Below, in pieces: positions 33,874-42,743 of a stretch of 64,000 nt of DNA. Source of the stretch: Aurantiacibacter zhengii (lineage in GTDB: Bacteria; Pseudomonadota; Alphaproteobacteria; Sphingomonadales; Sphingomonadaceae); NCBI RefSeq assembly GCF_003584125.1, contig NZ_QXFL01000007.1, forward strand, positions 1 through 64,000. The letters run 5' to 3'. A program made the position numbers and the translations under genes. The first letter of the stretch is position 1. Every line of letters begins with the position of its first letter. Under the pieces are notes generated by a model. It ran no database searches, was not told the origin of the DNA, and worked only from the letters and a program-made list of their open reading frames with translations.

Positions 33874-34317
33874 ATGAAAATCAGCGAAATCATGACCAGC
33901 GATCCGGCATGCTGCAAGGAAGACCAAAGCCTGCAGGAAGCTGCCAAACTTATGGTCGACAATGACTGTGGTGAAATCCCGGTTATCGACGATGATGGCG
34001 GTCTTGTCGGCGTCATTACCGATCGCGACGTGTGCTGCCGCGCGGTGGCCGAAGGCATGCCGGCGGAGACCCAAGTGGGAGACGTGATGACCCGGTCGGT
34101 CGTGAGTGTCACGCCCGACACTTCCCTGGAGGATTGCCTGGCGTCCATGGAAAACAGCCAGGTCCGCCGCGTACCGGTCATCGACGATGACGGGAAATGC
34201 TGCGGGATGGTGTCACAGGCAGACATAGCCCGAACCGGAAGCGATGCGAAGACTGCCGACCTCGTGCAGCAAATCTCACGAGCGCGCGCGGACGAAAAGT
34301 CTTCGGGTTGCTGCTAA
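33874..34317 (+). CDS. Cys-rich CBS-domain protein
   Basis: I start at ATG 33874 with GGAGAG 6-9 nt upstream; an in-frame extension to 33553 is not protein-like. The 147-residue protein is a tandem CBS pair (MKISEIMTSDP... and VGDVMTRSVVSVTPDTSLEDC). Each half ends with a VIDDD(G) segment and the usual D-R/Q-A-D region. It is unusually Cys-rich: a CC at residues 13-14, RDVCCRA, KCCGM and a terminal GCC. CBS pairs sense adenine nucleotides. The Cys pairs suggest redox or metal response, which is inference. Confidence 0.85.
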   Translation: MKISEIMTSDPACCKEDQSLQEAAKLMVDNDCGEIPVIDDDGGLVGVITDRDVCCRAVAEGMPAETQVGDVMTRSVVSVTPDTSLEDCLASMENSQVRRVPVIDDDGKCCGMVSQADIARTGSDAKTADLVQQISRARADEKSSGCC

Positions 34318-34329
34318 GCGACAGGAATT

Positions 34330-34357
34330 GGCAGCCGTCCCTTGAGGGGTGGCTGCC
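34330..34357 (+). terminator. Strong hairpin after the CBS gene
   Basis: GGCAGCC-GT-CCC-TTGA-GGG-GT-GGCTGCC forms a nearly continuous 12-bp helix with a tetraloop, 13 bases past the CBS stop. No U-tract follows, so it is either a factor-assisted terminator or an mRNA-stabilising end. Confidence 0.6.
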
Positions 34358-34411
34358 ATCCGCTGCGTAACCAAGTGGAGATAACTCAAAAACGGCATCG
34401 AGGCTTTCTGA

Positions 34412-36997
34412 ATGGACAAGCAAATCATTCTGATCACGGGCGCGAGCGGATTTATCGGTCGCGCGCTCACGAAGCGGCTCGGCCGCACCTATCGCGTGAT
34501 CGGTCTCGACCGCTCTCCGGCGAAGGACGATCCCGATCTCGCCGCGTCCTATCGCATGGATCTCGGCGATGATGCGTCTGTTGCGACTGCTCTCGAACAG
34601 GTCAGGAGCGACTTTGGATCTGAAATTGCCGCTTGCATTCACCTCGCCGCGTATTTCGACATTACTGGTGAGTCCAATCCTCTCTACGAGAAGGTCAACG
34701 TCGAGGGTTCACGCCGCCTGATCACGGCGCTGCAGGCCTTCGACATCGAACAGTTCATCTATGCAAGCTCCATGCTTGTTCACGAGCCCAAACAGCTGCC
34801 CGACGAGCGTATCGACGAATCCAGTCCACTTGGACCGACCTGGCCTTACCCTCAATCGAAGGCCGATGCGGAACAGGTACTGCGCGAGAACCGTGGCGAC
34901 ATTCCGGTTGTATTCCTGCGATTTGCGGGGGTTTACGACGACGAGGGGCACTCCGCCTTTCTCGCCGAACAGATTGCCGGTGTCTATGAGCATCGCGTGT
35001 CGGCGCATCTGTATCCGGGGATGCTTTGCGCTGCGCAGTCGGCACTGCATCTTGACGATCTGACCAAGGCGGTCGAGCAGACTATCGCTCATCGCACTGA
35101 CCTCGAGGGCGAGATGCCGATACTTGTCGGAGAGCCCGAAACGCTTGGATACGCCGAGATTCAAGACATCGTTCATTGCCAGATCCACGGCGAGGAATGG
35201 ACGACAGTGCGCATTCCAAAAAGCGTGGCGAAACTGGGCACGTGGGTCGAGGAAGAAGTCCTTGGCCATGAAGGCTTCGTCAAGCAGTGGATGGTCGATG
35301 ACGCCAACGCCCATTACATTCTTGATATTTCACGTGCCCGGAACCTGCTGGGGTGGGAGCCAGAGCACTCGCTCCGCGACACACTTCCGATCATCATCGA
35401 CGCGTTGAAAGCCGACCCGCAGGACTGGTACGAAACGAACAAGCTGAACACGTCCCGCGTGGCCTGGCATCCAAAGCGTTCGGACGCAGAGAAGACCGAA
35501 CCGGCGCGACCTCAATCGCAAGACACCGATATAGCGCATGATGGGCACCAGATGGACGGCGACATGAACAATATGGACGGCGATATGCAGCATATGGACG
35601 GACCCCAGCGCGGTACCCGCTGGACGCAGTTTGCTGTCATCGGACTCGGCCTCTGGCTTGCTGCAAGTCCGGGTGTTTATGACGTCGTATCCGCCGATAC
35701 TGCCCGTGCGTCGGTCGTAGCGGTCACTCTCGAGCGGGGTTTGCCGTCGATCGAATGGCGGGCCAACGCTCTTGCTCTGAGCGATATGCTGAGCGGGATC
35801 GCATTGATGATTTTCGGCGCGATGTCGCTTTCGAAGCGTACCGCATGGCTAGGGCAGTGGGCGACAGCCTTTATCGGTATCTGGCTGCTTTTCGCGCCCT
35901 TGTTCTTCTGGAGTCCGAGCGCGGCCCAATATCTGACCAATATGCTTGTCGGTACATTGGCAATCGCATTTTCCGTGCTGGTGCCGATGATGCCCGGAAT
36001 GAGCATGGAAGGGATGATGGACAAGAAGTCCATCCCGCCCGGGTGGACCTACAGTCCCTCGACCGATGCCCAGCGATTTCCGATCGTGGCGATGGGCATC
36101 ATCGGCCTTCTGATATCGCGCATGCTTACCTCCTACCAGCTTGGCCATATCGATGTGGCATGGGAGCCTTTTTTCTCCGGATCGCTCGCAGATCCCAAGA
36201 ACGGGACCGAGGAAATCATCACTTCAGATGTATCCAAGGCCTGGCCGATCCCGGATGCCGGGCTTGGAGCGGTCAGCTATGTGCTTGAAATCCTGATGGC
36301 GGTCATGGGAACCCGCGCACGCTGGCGCACCATGCCGTGGATGGTCACCTTCTTCGGCATTCTGGTCATTCCGCTGGGTGTGGTCAGTATCTATTTCGTG
36401 ATCATTCAGCCGATCGTGATCGGAACGTGGAGTACGCCGGCGCTGATTGCTGCCCTTGCGATGCTTATCATGATCCCGTTCTCTCTCGATGAAGTCATCG
36501 CCATGGGGCAGTATCTCTACTGGTCGAAAAAGGAAGGAAAACCGCTCGTCCGAACCTTCTTCAAGGGCGGCGCGGTGGCACACGGCGAAATCGACGATAC
36601 CGACTATATGACCGATGCGCGCTCGATCTGGAACAACACGGTGCGCGGCGTGACCTTCCCGTGGACCCTGATGGCCAGCACGGCTCTGGGAGCCTGGTTG
36701 ATGCTGACAAGGATAACGCTTGGCAGCGAGGGGGCGATGGCCAACAGCGATCACGTGGTGGGTGCTTTGGTGATTACGGTGGCAATCATCGCGACTGCGG
36801 AAGTCGCGCGCACCCTGCGCTTCATAAACGCTGCATTCGGAGCTTGGCTTGTCGCAGCGCCATTCCTCCTAGCGGGAGCGTCGTCTGCCGGAACGGTGGC
36901 GTCGGTTGCGGTCGGTCTGCTTTTGATCGGACTGAGCCTGCCTCAAGGCAAGCGTAGCGGTGAGCATTATGCTGGCTGGGATCGGTTTGTCGTATGA
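34412..36997 (+). CDS. NAD-dependent epimerase/dehydratase fused to SPW-repeat membrane domain
   Basis: An 861-residue two-part protein. Residues 1-330 are an extended SDR: nucleotide motif GASGFIGRAL, HLAAYFD, the active pair Tyr-x3-Lys in YPQSKADAEQ, and a C-terminal LLGWEPEHSLRD segment. A His/Met/Asp linker follows (about 375-405). Residues 410-850 are membrane-embedded, with about 10-12 helices in three blocks. They start with SPW-like motifs (LGLWLAASPGVY, GIWLLFAPLFFWSPS, GAWLVAAPFLLAG). GAGG lies 8 nt before the ATG. The substrate and the reason for the fusion are unknown. Envelope stress or surface-sugar roles are possible. Confidence 0.8.
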   Translation: MDKQIILITGASGFIGRALTKRLGRTYRVIGLDRSPAKDDPDLAASYRMDLGDDASVATALEQVRSDFGSEIAACIHLAAYFDITGESNPLYEKVNVEGSRRLITALQAFDIEQFIYASSMLVHEPKQLPDERIDESSPLGPTWPYPQSKADAEQVLRENRGDIPVVFLRFAGVYDDEGHSAFLAEQIAGVYEHRVSAHLYPGMLCAAQSALHLDDLTKAVEQTIAHRTDLEGEMPILVGEPETLGYAEIQDIVHCQIHGEEWTTVRIPKSVAKLGTWVEEEVLGHEGFVKQWMVDDANAHYILDISRARNLLGWEPEHSLRDTLPIIIDALKADPQDWYETNKLNTSRVAWHPKRSDAEKTEPARPQSQDTDIAHDGHQMDGDMNNMDGDMQHMDGPQRGTRWTQFAVIGLGLWLAASPGVYDVVSADTARASVVAVTLERGLPSIEWRANALALSDMLSGIALMIFGAMSLSKRTAWLGQWATAFIGIWLLFAPLFFWSPSAAQYLTNMLVGTLAIAFSVLVPMMPGMSMEGMMDKKSIPPGWTYSPSTDAQRFPIVAMGIIGLLISRMLTSYQLGHIDVAWEPFFSGSLADPKNGTEEIITSDVSKAWPIPDAGLGAVSYVLEILMAVMGTRARWRTMPWMVTFFGILVIPLGVVSIYFVIIQPIVIGTWSTPALIAALAMLIMIPFSLDEVIAMGQYLYWSKKEGKPLVRTFFKGGAVAHGEIDDTDYMTDARSIWNNTVRGVTFPWTLMASTALGAWLMLTRITLGSEGAMANSDHVVGALVITVAIIATAEVARTLRFINAAFGAWLVAAPFLLAGASSAGTVASVAVGLLLIGLSLPQGKRSGEHYAGWDRFVV

Positions 36998-37133
36998 CCG
37001 GTTGACCCGAGCAAAGCGGATCTGGCGCTCTTCCTTTAGGAACAGGATGAAGACGAGGTCGGACCCGCATTCTTCTCAGAGCATCGCTAGAAATGTGCCC
37101 TGAGTACCCACAAAATAAGCAGGAGTATTTTAC

Positions 37134-37796
37134 ATGACCCTTTCAATTGGCTCGACAGCCCCCGATTTCACAGCCCAGACCACACAAGGAAACATTCACT
37201 TCCATGATTGGATGGGTGACAGCTGGGCAATCCTCTTTTCCCATCCCAAGGCATTTACACCGGTTTGCACGACCGAGCTTGGTTATATGGCCGGGCTTGG
37301 CGAGGAATTTGCCAAACGCGACACCAAGATTATTGGCCTTTCGGTCGACAGCAGCCAGGATAATCGCGATTGGCTTCCCGATATCGAGGAGGTGAGTGGA
37401 AATAAGGTCGACTATCCCGTGGTCGGCGACAGCGACCTTCAGGTCGCCAAGCTTTATAATATGCTGCCGGCCGACGAAGCGGGTAATGCGGAGAGGCGAA
37501 CCGCAGCCGATAACGCCACCGTCCGCGCTGTCTATATCATCGGGCCAGACAAGAAAATTCGCGCCATGCTGCTTTATCCGATGAGCAGCGGGCGGAATTT
37601 CGATGAAGTGCTCCGGCTGCTGGATTCGGTGCAACTCACCGAACGCAAGGGTGTAGCGACACCGGTTAATTGGCAGAAGGGTGATGATGTGATCATTCCG
37701 CCTTCCTTGTCGGACGAAGATGCGAAAGCCAAATATCCCGATGGCTGGGACGAAAAGAAACCGTATTTGCGTGTGATCCAAGAACCGATCGACTAA
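37134..37796 (+). CDS. 1-Cys peroxiredoxin (Prx6-type)
   Basis: A 220-residue AhpC/TSA protein of the Prx6 class. The peroxidatic site reads HPKAFTPVCTTELGYM (Cys at about residue 45). The long C-terminal extension, TPVNWQKGDDVIIPPSLSDEDA and YLRVIQEP, is typical. No resolving Cys is present at the end. It reduces hydrogen and organic peroxides in the cytoplasm. It has a good AGGAG ribosome site and stands alone between the epimerase fusion and a structured repeat. Confidence 0.93.
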   Translation: MTLSIGSTAPDFTAQTTQGNIHFHDWMGDSWAILFSHPKAFTPVCTTELGYMAGLGEEFAKRDTKIIGLSVDSSQDNRDWLPDIEEVSGNKVDYPVVGDSDLQVAKLYNMLPADEAGNAERRTAADNATVRAVYIIGPDKKIRAMLLYPMSSGRNFDEVLRLLDSVQLTERKGVATPVNWQKGDDVIIPPSLSDEDAKAKYPDGWDEKKPYLRVIQEPID

Positions 37797-38353
37797 TTGC
37801 GCGAGCAGGTTGCCAGCAATTGCATGTCGGCGTGAATGTAGCATGCTCATGCTAGGATTTGAACGCGTCGCCACACCTGCGAGTGGATCTATCTGTTCGA
37901 TATATAGATTGGCAAGAAGCGTAAGCGACTAGGTGTACGGTAAAACCAAATCCGGTCCCGATCGGTTTTCTCTTCGTTAATCGAATGGCGGCCCCACCTC
38001 CCCCTGAACCCTGCGGACCGCAGGTGTCCCGGGGCCGTTCAGGAACCCCGCGCTTGACCCAACCCTGGCGCGGGGTTCCGTCTTTCTGGTACAATAGCTG
38101 TTGAGCGCGGCTATGTTGGCCAAAGGACTGCGGCGTCCGCCAACCTTGGACACCTCAGCTGCGTGACGGGTTTGAGGAGCTGTCAGAAAAGTGTGACGCA
38201 ATTGACCTCGACCTTCAGTTGGTGGAGGGCTATGCCACATCCGCGAAATACAATGAACCCTTGCGTGGGAAGCCTCTGTTCGAAAGAGTACTATGGCAGA
38301 CCTATTTGAAGACTTCATATGGGTAAGGGCCGTCCGTGGTTGCTAGTCGCTTG
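37797..38353. other. Gap holding a structured repeat and a start-less reading frame
   Basis: About 550 bases without a confident gene. 37990-38080 is the structured repeat. From about 38110 to the TAA at 38324-38326 an open frame without a start reads like real protein (VEGYATSAKYNEPLRG, then FERVLWQTYLKTSYG). It may be the 3' remnant of a lost gene. Confidence 0.4.
37990..38080 (+). repeat. Structured intergenic repeat, copy A
   Basis: 91 bp closely similar to 53985-54077. It can fold into an outer helix GGCCCC/GGGGCC (37990-37995 with 38031-38036) enclosing the hairpin CCTGCG-GAC-CGCAGG. A second hairpin of 12 perfect base pairs follows (GGAACCCCGCGC with GCGCGGGGTTCC), and the unpaired GTTCA between them is conserved. 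It could be a structured RNA, a transcription-end element or a short mobile repeat. Confidence 0.7.
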
Positions 38354-38755
38354 ATGGCCAAATCGACTCATGCTGTCGAACCACTGCCTTTGCACGATGG
38401 CAAGACGACCGTTGTGAGCATCATAAGCAGCTCGGGTGCTGTTTTGGCAGCTTGCTCTTGCTGCATTCTACCGATGGTGCTGGTTGCCGCCGGGCTGAGT
38501 GCGAGCCTGAGCAGTGTTTTGGCGCCTCTGGGTTCGCTCCATTGGTCAATGACCGCATTTTCGATGATTGCGGTGGCGGCTAGTTGGCTCATTGTTCTAC
38601 GCAAGTATCGGCACAAGAGTCATTGCCACTCCCAGGCCGCAGTTAAATGGTTCAAGAACCGTCAGATAATTATGCTCCTGGTTGCAACCGTGTTGAGCTT
38701 CATCGCGGCCGCCTGGGGCTATTTCGAGCCAACTCTCATGAAAGCATTTATGTAA
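38354..38755 (+). CDS. MerT-like mercuric/metal transport protein
   Basis: I start at ATG 38354; an in-frame GTG at 38336 would add six residues. The 133-residue protein has three membrane helices (about residues 25-50, 57-78, 100-120) and the metal-entry motif GAVLAACSCCILPMVL, with two adjacent Cys in the first helix, as in MerT. A His/Lys loop (RKYRHKSHCHSQ) follows helix two. MerT carries Hg(II) inward to MerA. No merA, merP or merR is visible here, so its partner and metal are unclear. Confidence 0.65.
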   Translation: MAKSTHAVEPLPLHDGKTTVVSIISSSGAVLAACSCCILPMVLVAAGLSASLSSVLAPLGSLHWSMTAFSMIAVAASWLIVLRKYRHKSHCHSQAAVKWFKNRQIIMLLVATVLSFIAAAWGYFEPTLMKAFM

Positions 38756-39432
38756 TCCGAGGTTCTGAGAGAACGACACTCGGATTGGCTCCTTTTACTG
38801 CGATAGCGGAACTTTGCGGGGGCCTATAAAGCGCCACCGGACAATGAGGGTTCAGACGATCTTCTGCGCGCAACGTCCTACAGACAAATGCGCCTTGGCA
38901 ATGTTCGAGGGGAAGCATTTTCGGAATCGAGCGAAAACAAAGCGATCTTAATTGCGACAGGTTCAAAGAAGCTCATCAATCCCGAAGGACTCCAATTCGA
39001 TTGTCATCCCGATATGGTTCTGATGATAGCCTCCCGATTCGATCAAATGATTGGGAATGCGGATAGCGCGTAATAGCCCGCACGTGGCTCCGCGGTGGCC
39101 AAGGCAAGCCAACCATTCCTGCGGCGATTTCCCGCCGAGCTCGTGCAGTCGCTTCAGCCCAATTTGCGCATTTCAGATTGGTAGCCACGGCCACGTCGAT
39201 TTTCTCAAGGTAGGGCAGGCCAAGCTCGGCCCTGATCTGCTGGAATTCGAAAAGGTAAGACATCGTCATTCAAGCGAGGGTTGCGTGTGCCTGCCTGTAT
39301 GATCGTCGAGACGCGCCGCCCTGCATGATCATGTGCAGGATAGGCCCGCATGTCTTCCGTTAGGCCAAACAGCTATCGCGGACGAGACTGGAAGGGATCG
39401 CGGATTGGCCATTTTCGAGGTTTTCCGGCTTT
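38756..39432. other. Long gap without a confident gene
   Basis: About 680 bases. The longest frame, 38976-39269 on the minus strand, encodes 97 residues starting MTMSYLFEFQQIRAELGLP, with no recognised motif. It may be a gene fragment. No repeats, tRNA or clear promoter were found. The stretch reads as decayed or spacer DNA. Confidence 0.35.
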
Positions 39433-40785
39433 TTAACCCTGCGCGTTTTCCCATGCGCCCATGGAGCCCAGATAGACGTCGAGGTGTTTGAAGCCTTGGC
39501 TTGCGAGCCAGCCCGCTGCTACGCTCGCCCTCATGCCGCTGGCGCACATCAAGGTGTAATGACGGTCGCGGTCGAACTCTCTCCAACGGGTGTTGAGCTC
39601 GCCGACATAGACATGTTCGGATCCATCGATGCTGCCTCGCTGGCGTTCGTCAAGGGCGCGCACGTCGAGCAAGGTCCAATCTTTGCTGTCCTCAGCGAGC
39701 CTGCGTGCGACTTCCTCGGTGTTGATCATGGCAATACTTTGCATTGCTTTGCCCTGTGCGGCGGCTGGGACCACGCCGACATAGCCGCCGACAATATTAT
39801 CGAGACCAATGCGCACCAAATGCGCCATAGCTTGAGCGAGCTCGTCTTCTTCGGAAGCAATTAGGGCTATCGTGTCGCCTTCGCTGATGAACCATCCGGC
39901 AAAGGCGGGTATCATTTCCACTGGAAGGCACACGGCGCCCTGCATATGACCGGCGGCATAGGCGAGCGGCTCGCGTACATCGACCAGGTGATCGGCGCCG
40001 CTCTCGCCAAGGTCTTCCAGCCCCAAATGCCTTGGCCGCATGACTCGCGGCGCGGCATTGGCCCCTTCGAGATTGAGCCGCTCCATTAGCCGAAAATAGG
40101 GTGGCTGGTAATGATGCTCTTCTACTTTCGCCTCGATGAACTCGTCGCGGTCGGCGATGCGCAGCCACGGGTTGTTGCGCCGCTCATGGCCGATTGTCGA
40201 GAATTCCCGGTCTGCCATTCCGGATCCGCAAACCGATCCGGCACCGTGCGCCGGGTAGATGATCGTCTGGTCACCCAGAGCGCAAATCTTTTGCAATGAA
40301 TCGTACAGGAGTCCCGCGACCTCCCGCGCGCGCTCGGGATAGAAATCGGTGCGGCCGACGTCGCCCACGAAGAGCGCATCGCCGGTGAAGACGCCGACCG
40401 GTCCTTCGGGATGATCGTCGTCGTGAAGGACGAAGGCGAGATGATCGTCGGTGTGACCGGGGGTTTCGAGCACTTCGACCCTGATCTTACCGATCTCGAA
40501 AACATCGCCCTCTCGCGCGGTGTCGGCGAACACAACCTCATCCGCAGGGTTTGGACCGTGCAGAACCCGGGCGCCGGTCATTTTGGCCAGTACCGGCGAT
40601 CCCGTGATGAGATCCTCATTCCTGTGCGTTTCGAAAATATGCGTGATCTCCAGCCCTTCGGCGCGGGCTCGCTCGACATATATCTCGCAGTCGCGGCGCG
40701 GATCGATGACCGCTGCCTTGCCCTGCGAACCGATCAGATAGGAAAGGTGCGAAAGGCCGGGGGTCTTTATCTTCTCGAGCAGCAT
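39433..40785 (-). CDS. MBL-fold/rhodanese protein, altered metal motif
   Basis: A 450-residue protein with a metallo-beta-lactamase-fold domain (residues 1-235) followed by two rhodanese domains (about 255-345 and 355-450). The overall plan is that of persulfide dioxygenase-related sulfur enzymes. The usual HxHxDH reads His-Arg-Asn-Glu-Asp-Leu in FETHRNEDLITG, losing two metal ligands. GHTDDH, FTGDALFVGD and YPAHGAG keep the later ones. The last rhodanese has an intact Cys loop, MCASGMRAS. The first lacks an obvious Cys. It likely acts on persulfide sulfur in the cytoplasm. Confidence 0.88.
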   Translation of the reverse strand: MLLEKIKTPGLSHLSYLIGSQGKAAVIDPRRDCEIYVERARAEGLEITHIFETHRNEDLITGSPVLAKMTGARVLHGPNPADEVVFADTAREGDVFEIGKIRVEVLETPGHTDDHLAFVLHDDDHPEGPVGVFTGDALFVGDVGRTDFYPERAREVAGLLYDSLQKICALGDQTIIYPAHGAGSVCGSGMADREFSTIGHERRNNPWLRIADRDEFIEAKVEEHHYQPPYFRLMERLNLEGANAAPRVMRPRHLGLEDLGESGADHLVDVREPLAYAAGHMQGAVCLPVEMIPAFAGWFISEGDTIALIASEEDELAQAMAHLVRIGLDNIVGGYVGVVPAAAQGKAMQSIAMINTEEVARRLAEDSKDWTLLDVRALDERQRGSIDGSEHVYVGELNTRWREFDRDRHYTLMCASGMRASVAAGWLASQGFKHLDVYLGSMGAWENAQG

Positions 40786-40828
40786 ATCTTACCTCGTTGT
40801 TGGAATGTTTCCGTAAGTCCGCATCGAT

Positions 40829-41533
40829 CTAGTCGATCCCGAGTTCGGCCTTGAGCGCCGAGACCTTCTCGAAGCGGTCTGCTTCTGGCCGCGCGATGGC
40901 GGGCTTGGCGTTGACCCAGGTGTTCTCGCAGACGAATTCGAGCATCGCTGCCGCGAGGTCGGCGTGCCTGCAGCGAAAGCAATCTTGGGCAAGGCGCTCA
41001 TCGGTAATGACGGCTTCACCGGTATAAGGTTCGTCCAGGAGCCAGCCCGGTCGCGCCGCCGTCCATTCCAGGCCTTTCGCGCGCTCCAGAAGATTTTCCA
41101 TTGCGCGCATCTGCTCGAGAAAATTGTGCAAGGCTGGTCTTGCTGTGAGCTCGAACCATGCAGGAACGCTGGGCTGCGGCTCTACAAATGCCGCCGATAT
41201 CACGACGATCCGGGAAATGCCGGTCGCCGACATCGCTTCCACCAGCCTGCGGGTTTCCTCCGTGTAAAGCGGAGGCGGATCGATCGCCGTCGATGGACTA
41301 AACCTTATGCCAAGTGCGGAAATGACCGCACGACAATCTTCAAGCTCGCCGCTGAAGTCGTCATTGAATACGTCGCACTGAAAGTACTCGACATTGTCGA
41401 CGCGGTCTGATGGTTCGGGCAAGGAATTTTCGAACGCTCGCACCGCGATGCCCTCGCGGACCGCATGGCGCAGTATTTCCGTGCCGGTCTTTCCTCCGGC
41501 ACCGAAGACCGCAATGGGTGCTGTATCGTTCAT
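40829..41533 (-). CDS. NAD(P)-binding SDR/NmrA-like protein
   Basis: I start at ATG 41533 (MNDTAPIAV), giving 234 residues; nine in-frame residues upstream are unlike the family. The Rossmann motif is VFGAGGKTGTEIL near the N-terminus, followed by CDVFND, CRAVISALG and WTAARPGWLLDEPYTG. This fits atypical SDRs that bind NAD(P) and act as sensors or reductases of unknown substrate. It sits between the rhodanese gene (43 nt) and a hairpin. Confidence 0.8.
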   Translation of the reverse strand: MNDTAPIAVFGAGGKTGTEILRHAVREGIAVRAFENSLPEPSDRVDNVEYFQCDVFNDDFSGELEDCRAVISALGIRFSPSTAIDPPPLYTEETRRLVEAMSATGISRIVVISAAFVEPQPSVPAWFELTARPALHNFLEQMRAMENLLERAKGLEWTAARPGWLLDEPYTGEAVITDERLAQDCFRCRHADLAAAMLEFVCENTWVNAKPAIARPEADRFEKVSALKAELGID

Positions 41534-41618
41534 TCTGAAGTCTTTCATCTCCAACAGCAAACTGTGCTGCCGGAACTCTCTTCACTCTCTGTTGAATCGG
41601 GGATGTCCGCTGTCATCG

Positions 41619-41646
41619 GGGGACGGCGATCGAAGCCGCCGTCCCC
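41619..41646 (-). terminator. Hairpin after the CsoR-led operon
   Basis: GGGGACGGCG (41619-41628) pairs perfectly with CGCCGTCCCC (41637-41646) around an 8-nt loop. It lies 9 bases past the stop at 41656, the end of the five-gene minus-strand operon. No clear U-tract follows on the minus strand. Confidence 0.6.
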
Positions 41647-41655
41647 TTAAGGTTT

Positions 41656-42144
41656 TCAAGCATCGTCGCAGCGGACATAACCGCGATAGCCAAGTTCATC
41701 CTTGGCTCCGGGCGGCACCACGATGATTTCCTGTGCTTGAAGGCCGGCATTACCCTCTTCATCGATCAGCCTCGTCGTGACCAGAAGTTCCCCGCTCGTA
41801 AAGCGGTCGGGTCCATCAGCGCTTAGAGGAATTATTTTGCCATTCAGTTTGATGAAAGCTTCACTGTCAGGCTGATAAACGAACGTTGGAAACCCCACTT
41901 CGGTAAGCCGATACACGCAACGACCGGCGGTTCCGCCTATGGCCTGGATGTCAGCATCGGACATAGTTTCCGGTTTCACAATAGCAGTCGCTACATTTTG
42001 TAAGGCCTGCGATGCCGGTTCGATTGGGACCGGCGTCGGAGCGGGATCGAGCTGCGCCTCACGGTCATTTCCAATTGCGGTGTTCTGATTGCAGCCGGAA
42101 AGCGCGATCGCCACTCCGGCTACCAAAAGGGACCAATTTTTCAC
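41656..42144 (-). CDS. DUF6692-like lipoprotein
   Basis: A 162-residue protein with a lipoprotein signal (lipobox LSGC, Cys18) and a Pro/Ala-rich linker. The compact domain starts around SDADIQAIGGTAGRCVYRLTE and ends GYRGYVRCDDA. The two Cys may form a disulfide. I recall similar proteins as DUF6692, of unknown function. Last gene of the CsoR-led operon, its start overlaps the DUF305 stop by 4 nt. It is likely anchored in the outer or inner membrane facing the periplasm. Confidence 0.7.
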   Translation of the reverse strand: MKNWSLLVAGVAIALSGCNQNTAIGNDREAQLDPAPTPVPIEPASQALQNVATAIVKPETMSDADIQAIGGTAGRCVYRLTEVGFPTFVYQPDSEAFIKLNGKIIPLSADGPDRFTSGELLVTTRLIDEEGNAGLQAQEIIVVPPGAKDELGYRGYVRCDDA

Positions 42145-42743
42145 TGCGCTTCTCCTTCGCTTGCTGGCTGTTCGGCCACGTCCGACGACTGAGACGTCGC
42201 GGCAGTAGGAGCCGTCAGACCATCAGGAAGCCGTTCGGTTGTCCTCACGCCGTTTTCTTCAATGTCCTCGATCAGATATTTCATCTGGGCGATCTCGCGG
42301 CGCTGGGCGAGGATGATGTCATGCGCGAGCTTGCGAACGCGTGGATCACGAATATGCGCCCGTTCGCTGGTCATGATCGCGATCGAGTGGTGCGGGATCA
42401 TCGCGGCCATATATTCTTCGTCGTCGATCGTCGTCTGACTGCGTACCAGCCACAGGGCGAGCGCAAATACTACCGCGGCCACACCTAAAATTATGAAGTT
42501 TTTCACGCGGTCCTTGTACATGCCCCACATGAAGAGCAGCATGACCACCATCATCATAGCGCCCATGACGAACATCATCCAGAAGCGCGTCTCGCTCCAG
42601 AAGAAATGATCGGCATCGTATGCGTTCGCATACATGAGAAAGAACATGAGAACGGTGGAGGTCGAGACCATGGCCATAAACCGCCAGTAGTTGCCGCCCC
42701 CTCCTTTCGCATGATCGGAATGTTTGTCTTGTTGCATCTTCAA
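42141..42743 (-). CDS. DUF305 membrane protein
   Basis: This 200-residue protein has three membrane helices (about 22-40, 52-72, 82-100), then a DUF305/ferritin-like segment. The conserved core is YMAAMIPHHSIAIMTSERAHIRDPRVRKLA, followed by EIAQMKYLIEDIE. The His pair and Met residues are candidate metal ligands. DUF305 proteins accompany copper and silver resistance genes. It overlaps the genes on both sides by 4 nt. Confidence 0.85.
   Translation of the reverse strand: MKMQQDKHSDHAKGGGGNYWRFMAMVSTSTVLMFFLMYANAYDADHFFWSETRFWMMFVMGAMMMVVMLLFMWGMYKDRVKNFIILGVAAVVFALALWLVRSQTTIDDEEYMAAMIPHHSIAIMTSERAHIRDPRVRKLAHDIILAQRREIAQMKYLIEDIEENGVRTTERLPDGLTAPTAATSQSSDVAEQPASEGEAQ

Noticed and set aside
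34341-34372. A fourth ECF-like promoter (CTTGAGGG, then GCGTAACC) before the epimerase fusion
   Set aside because: The spacer is 16 bp and the -35 part lies inside a strong hairpin (34330-34357) that follows the CBS gene, so the resemblance is probably accidental.
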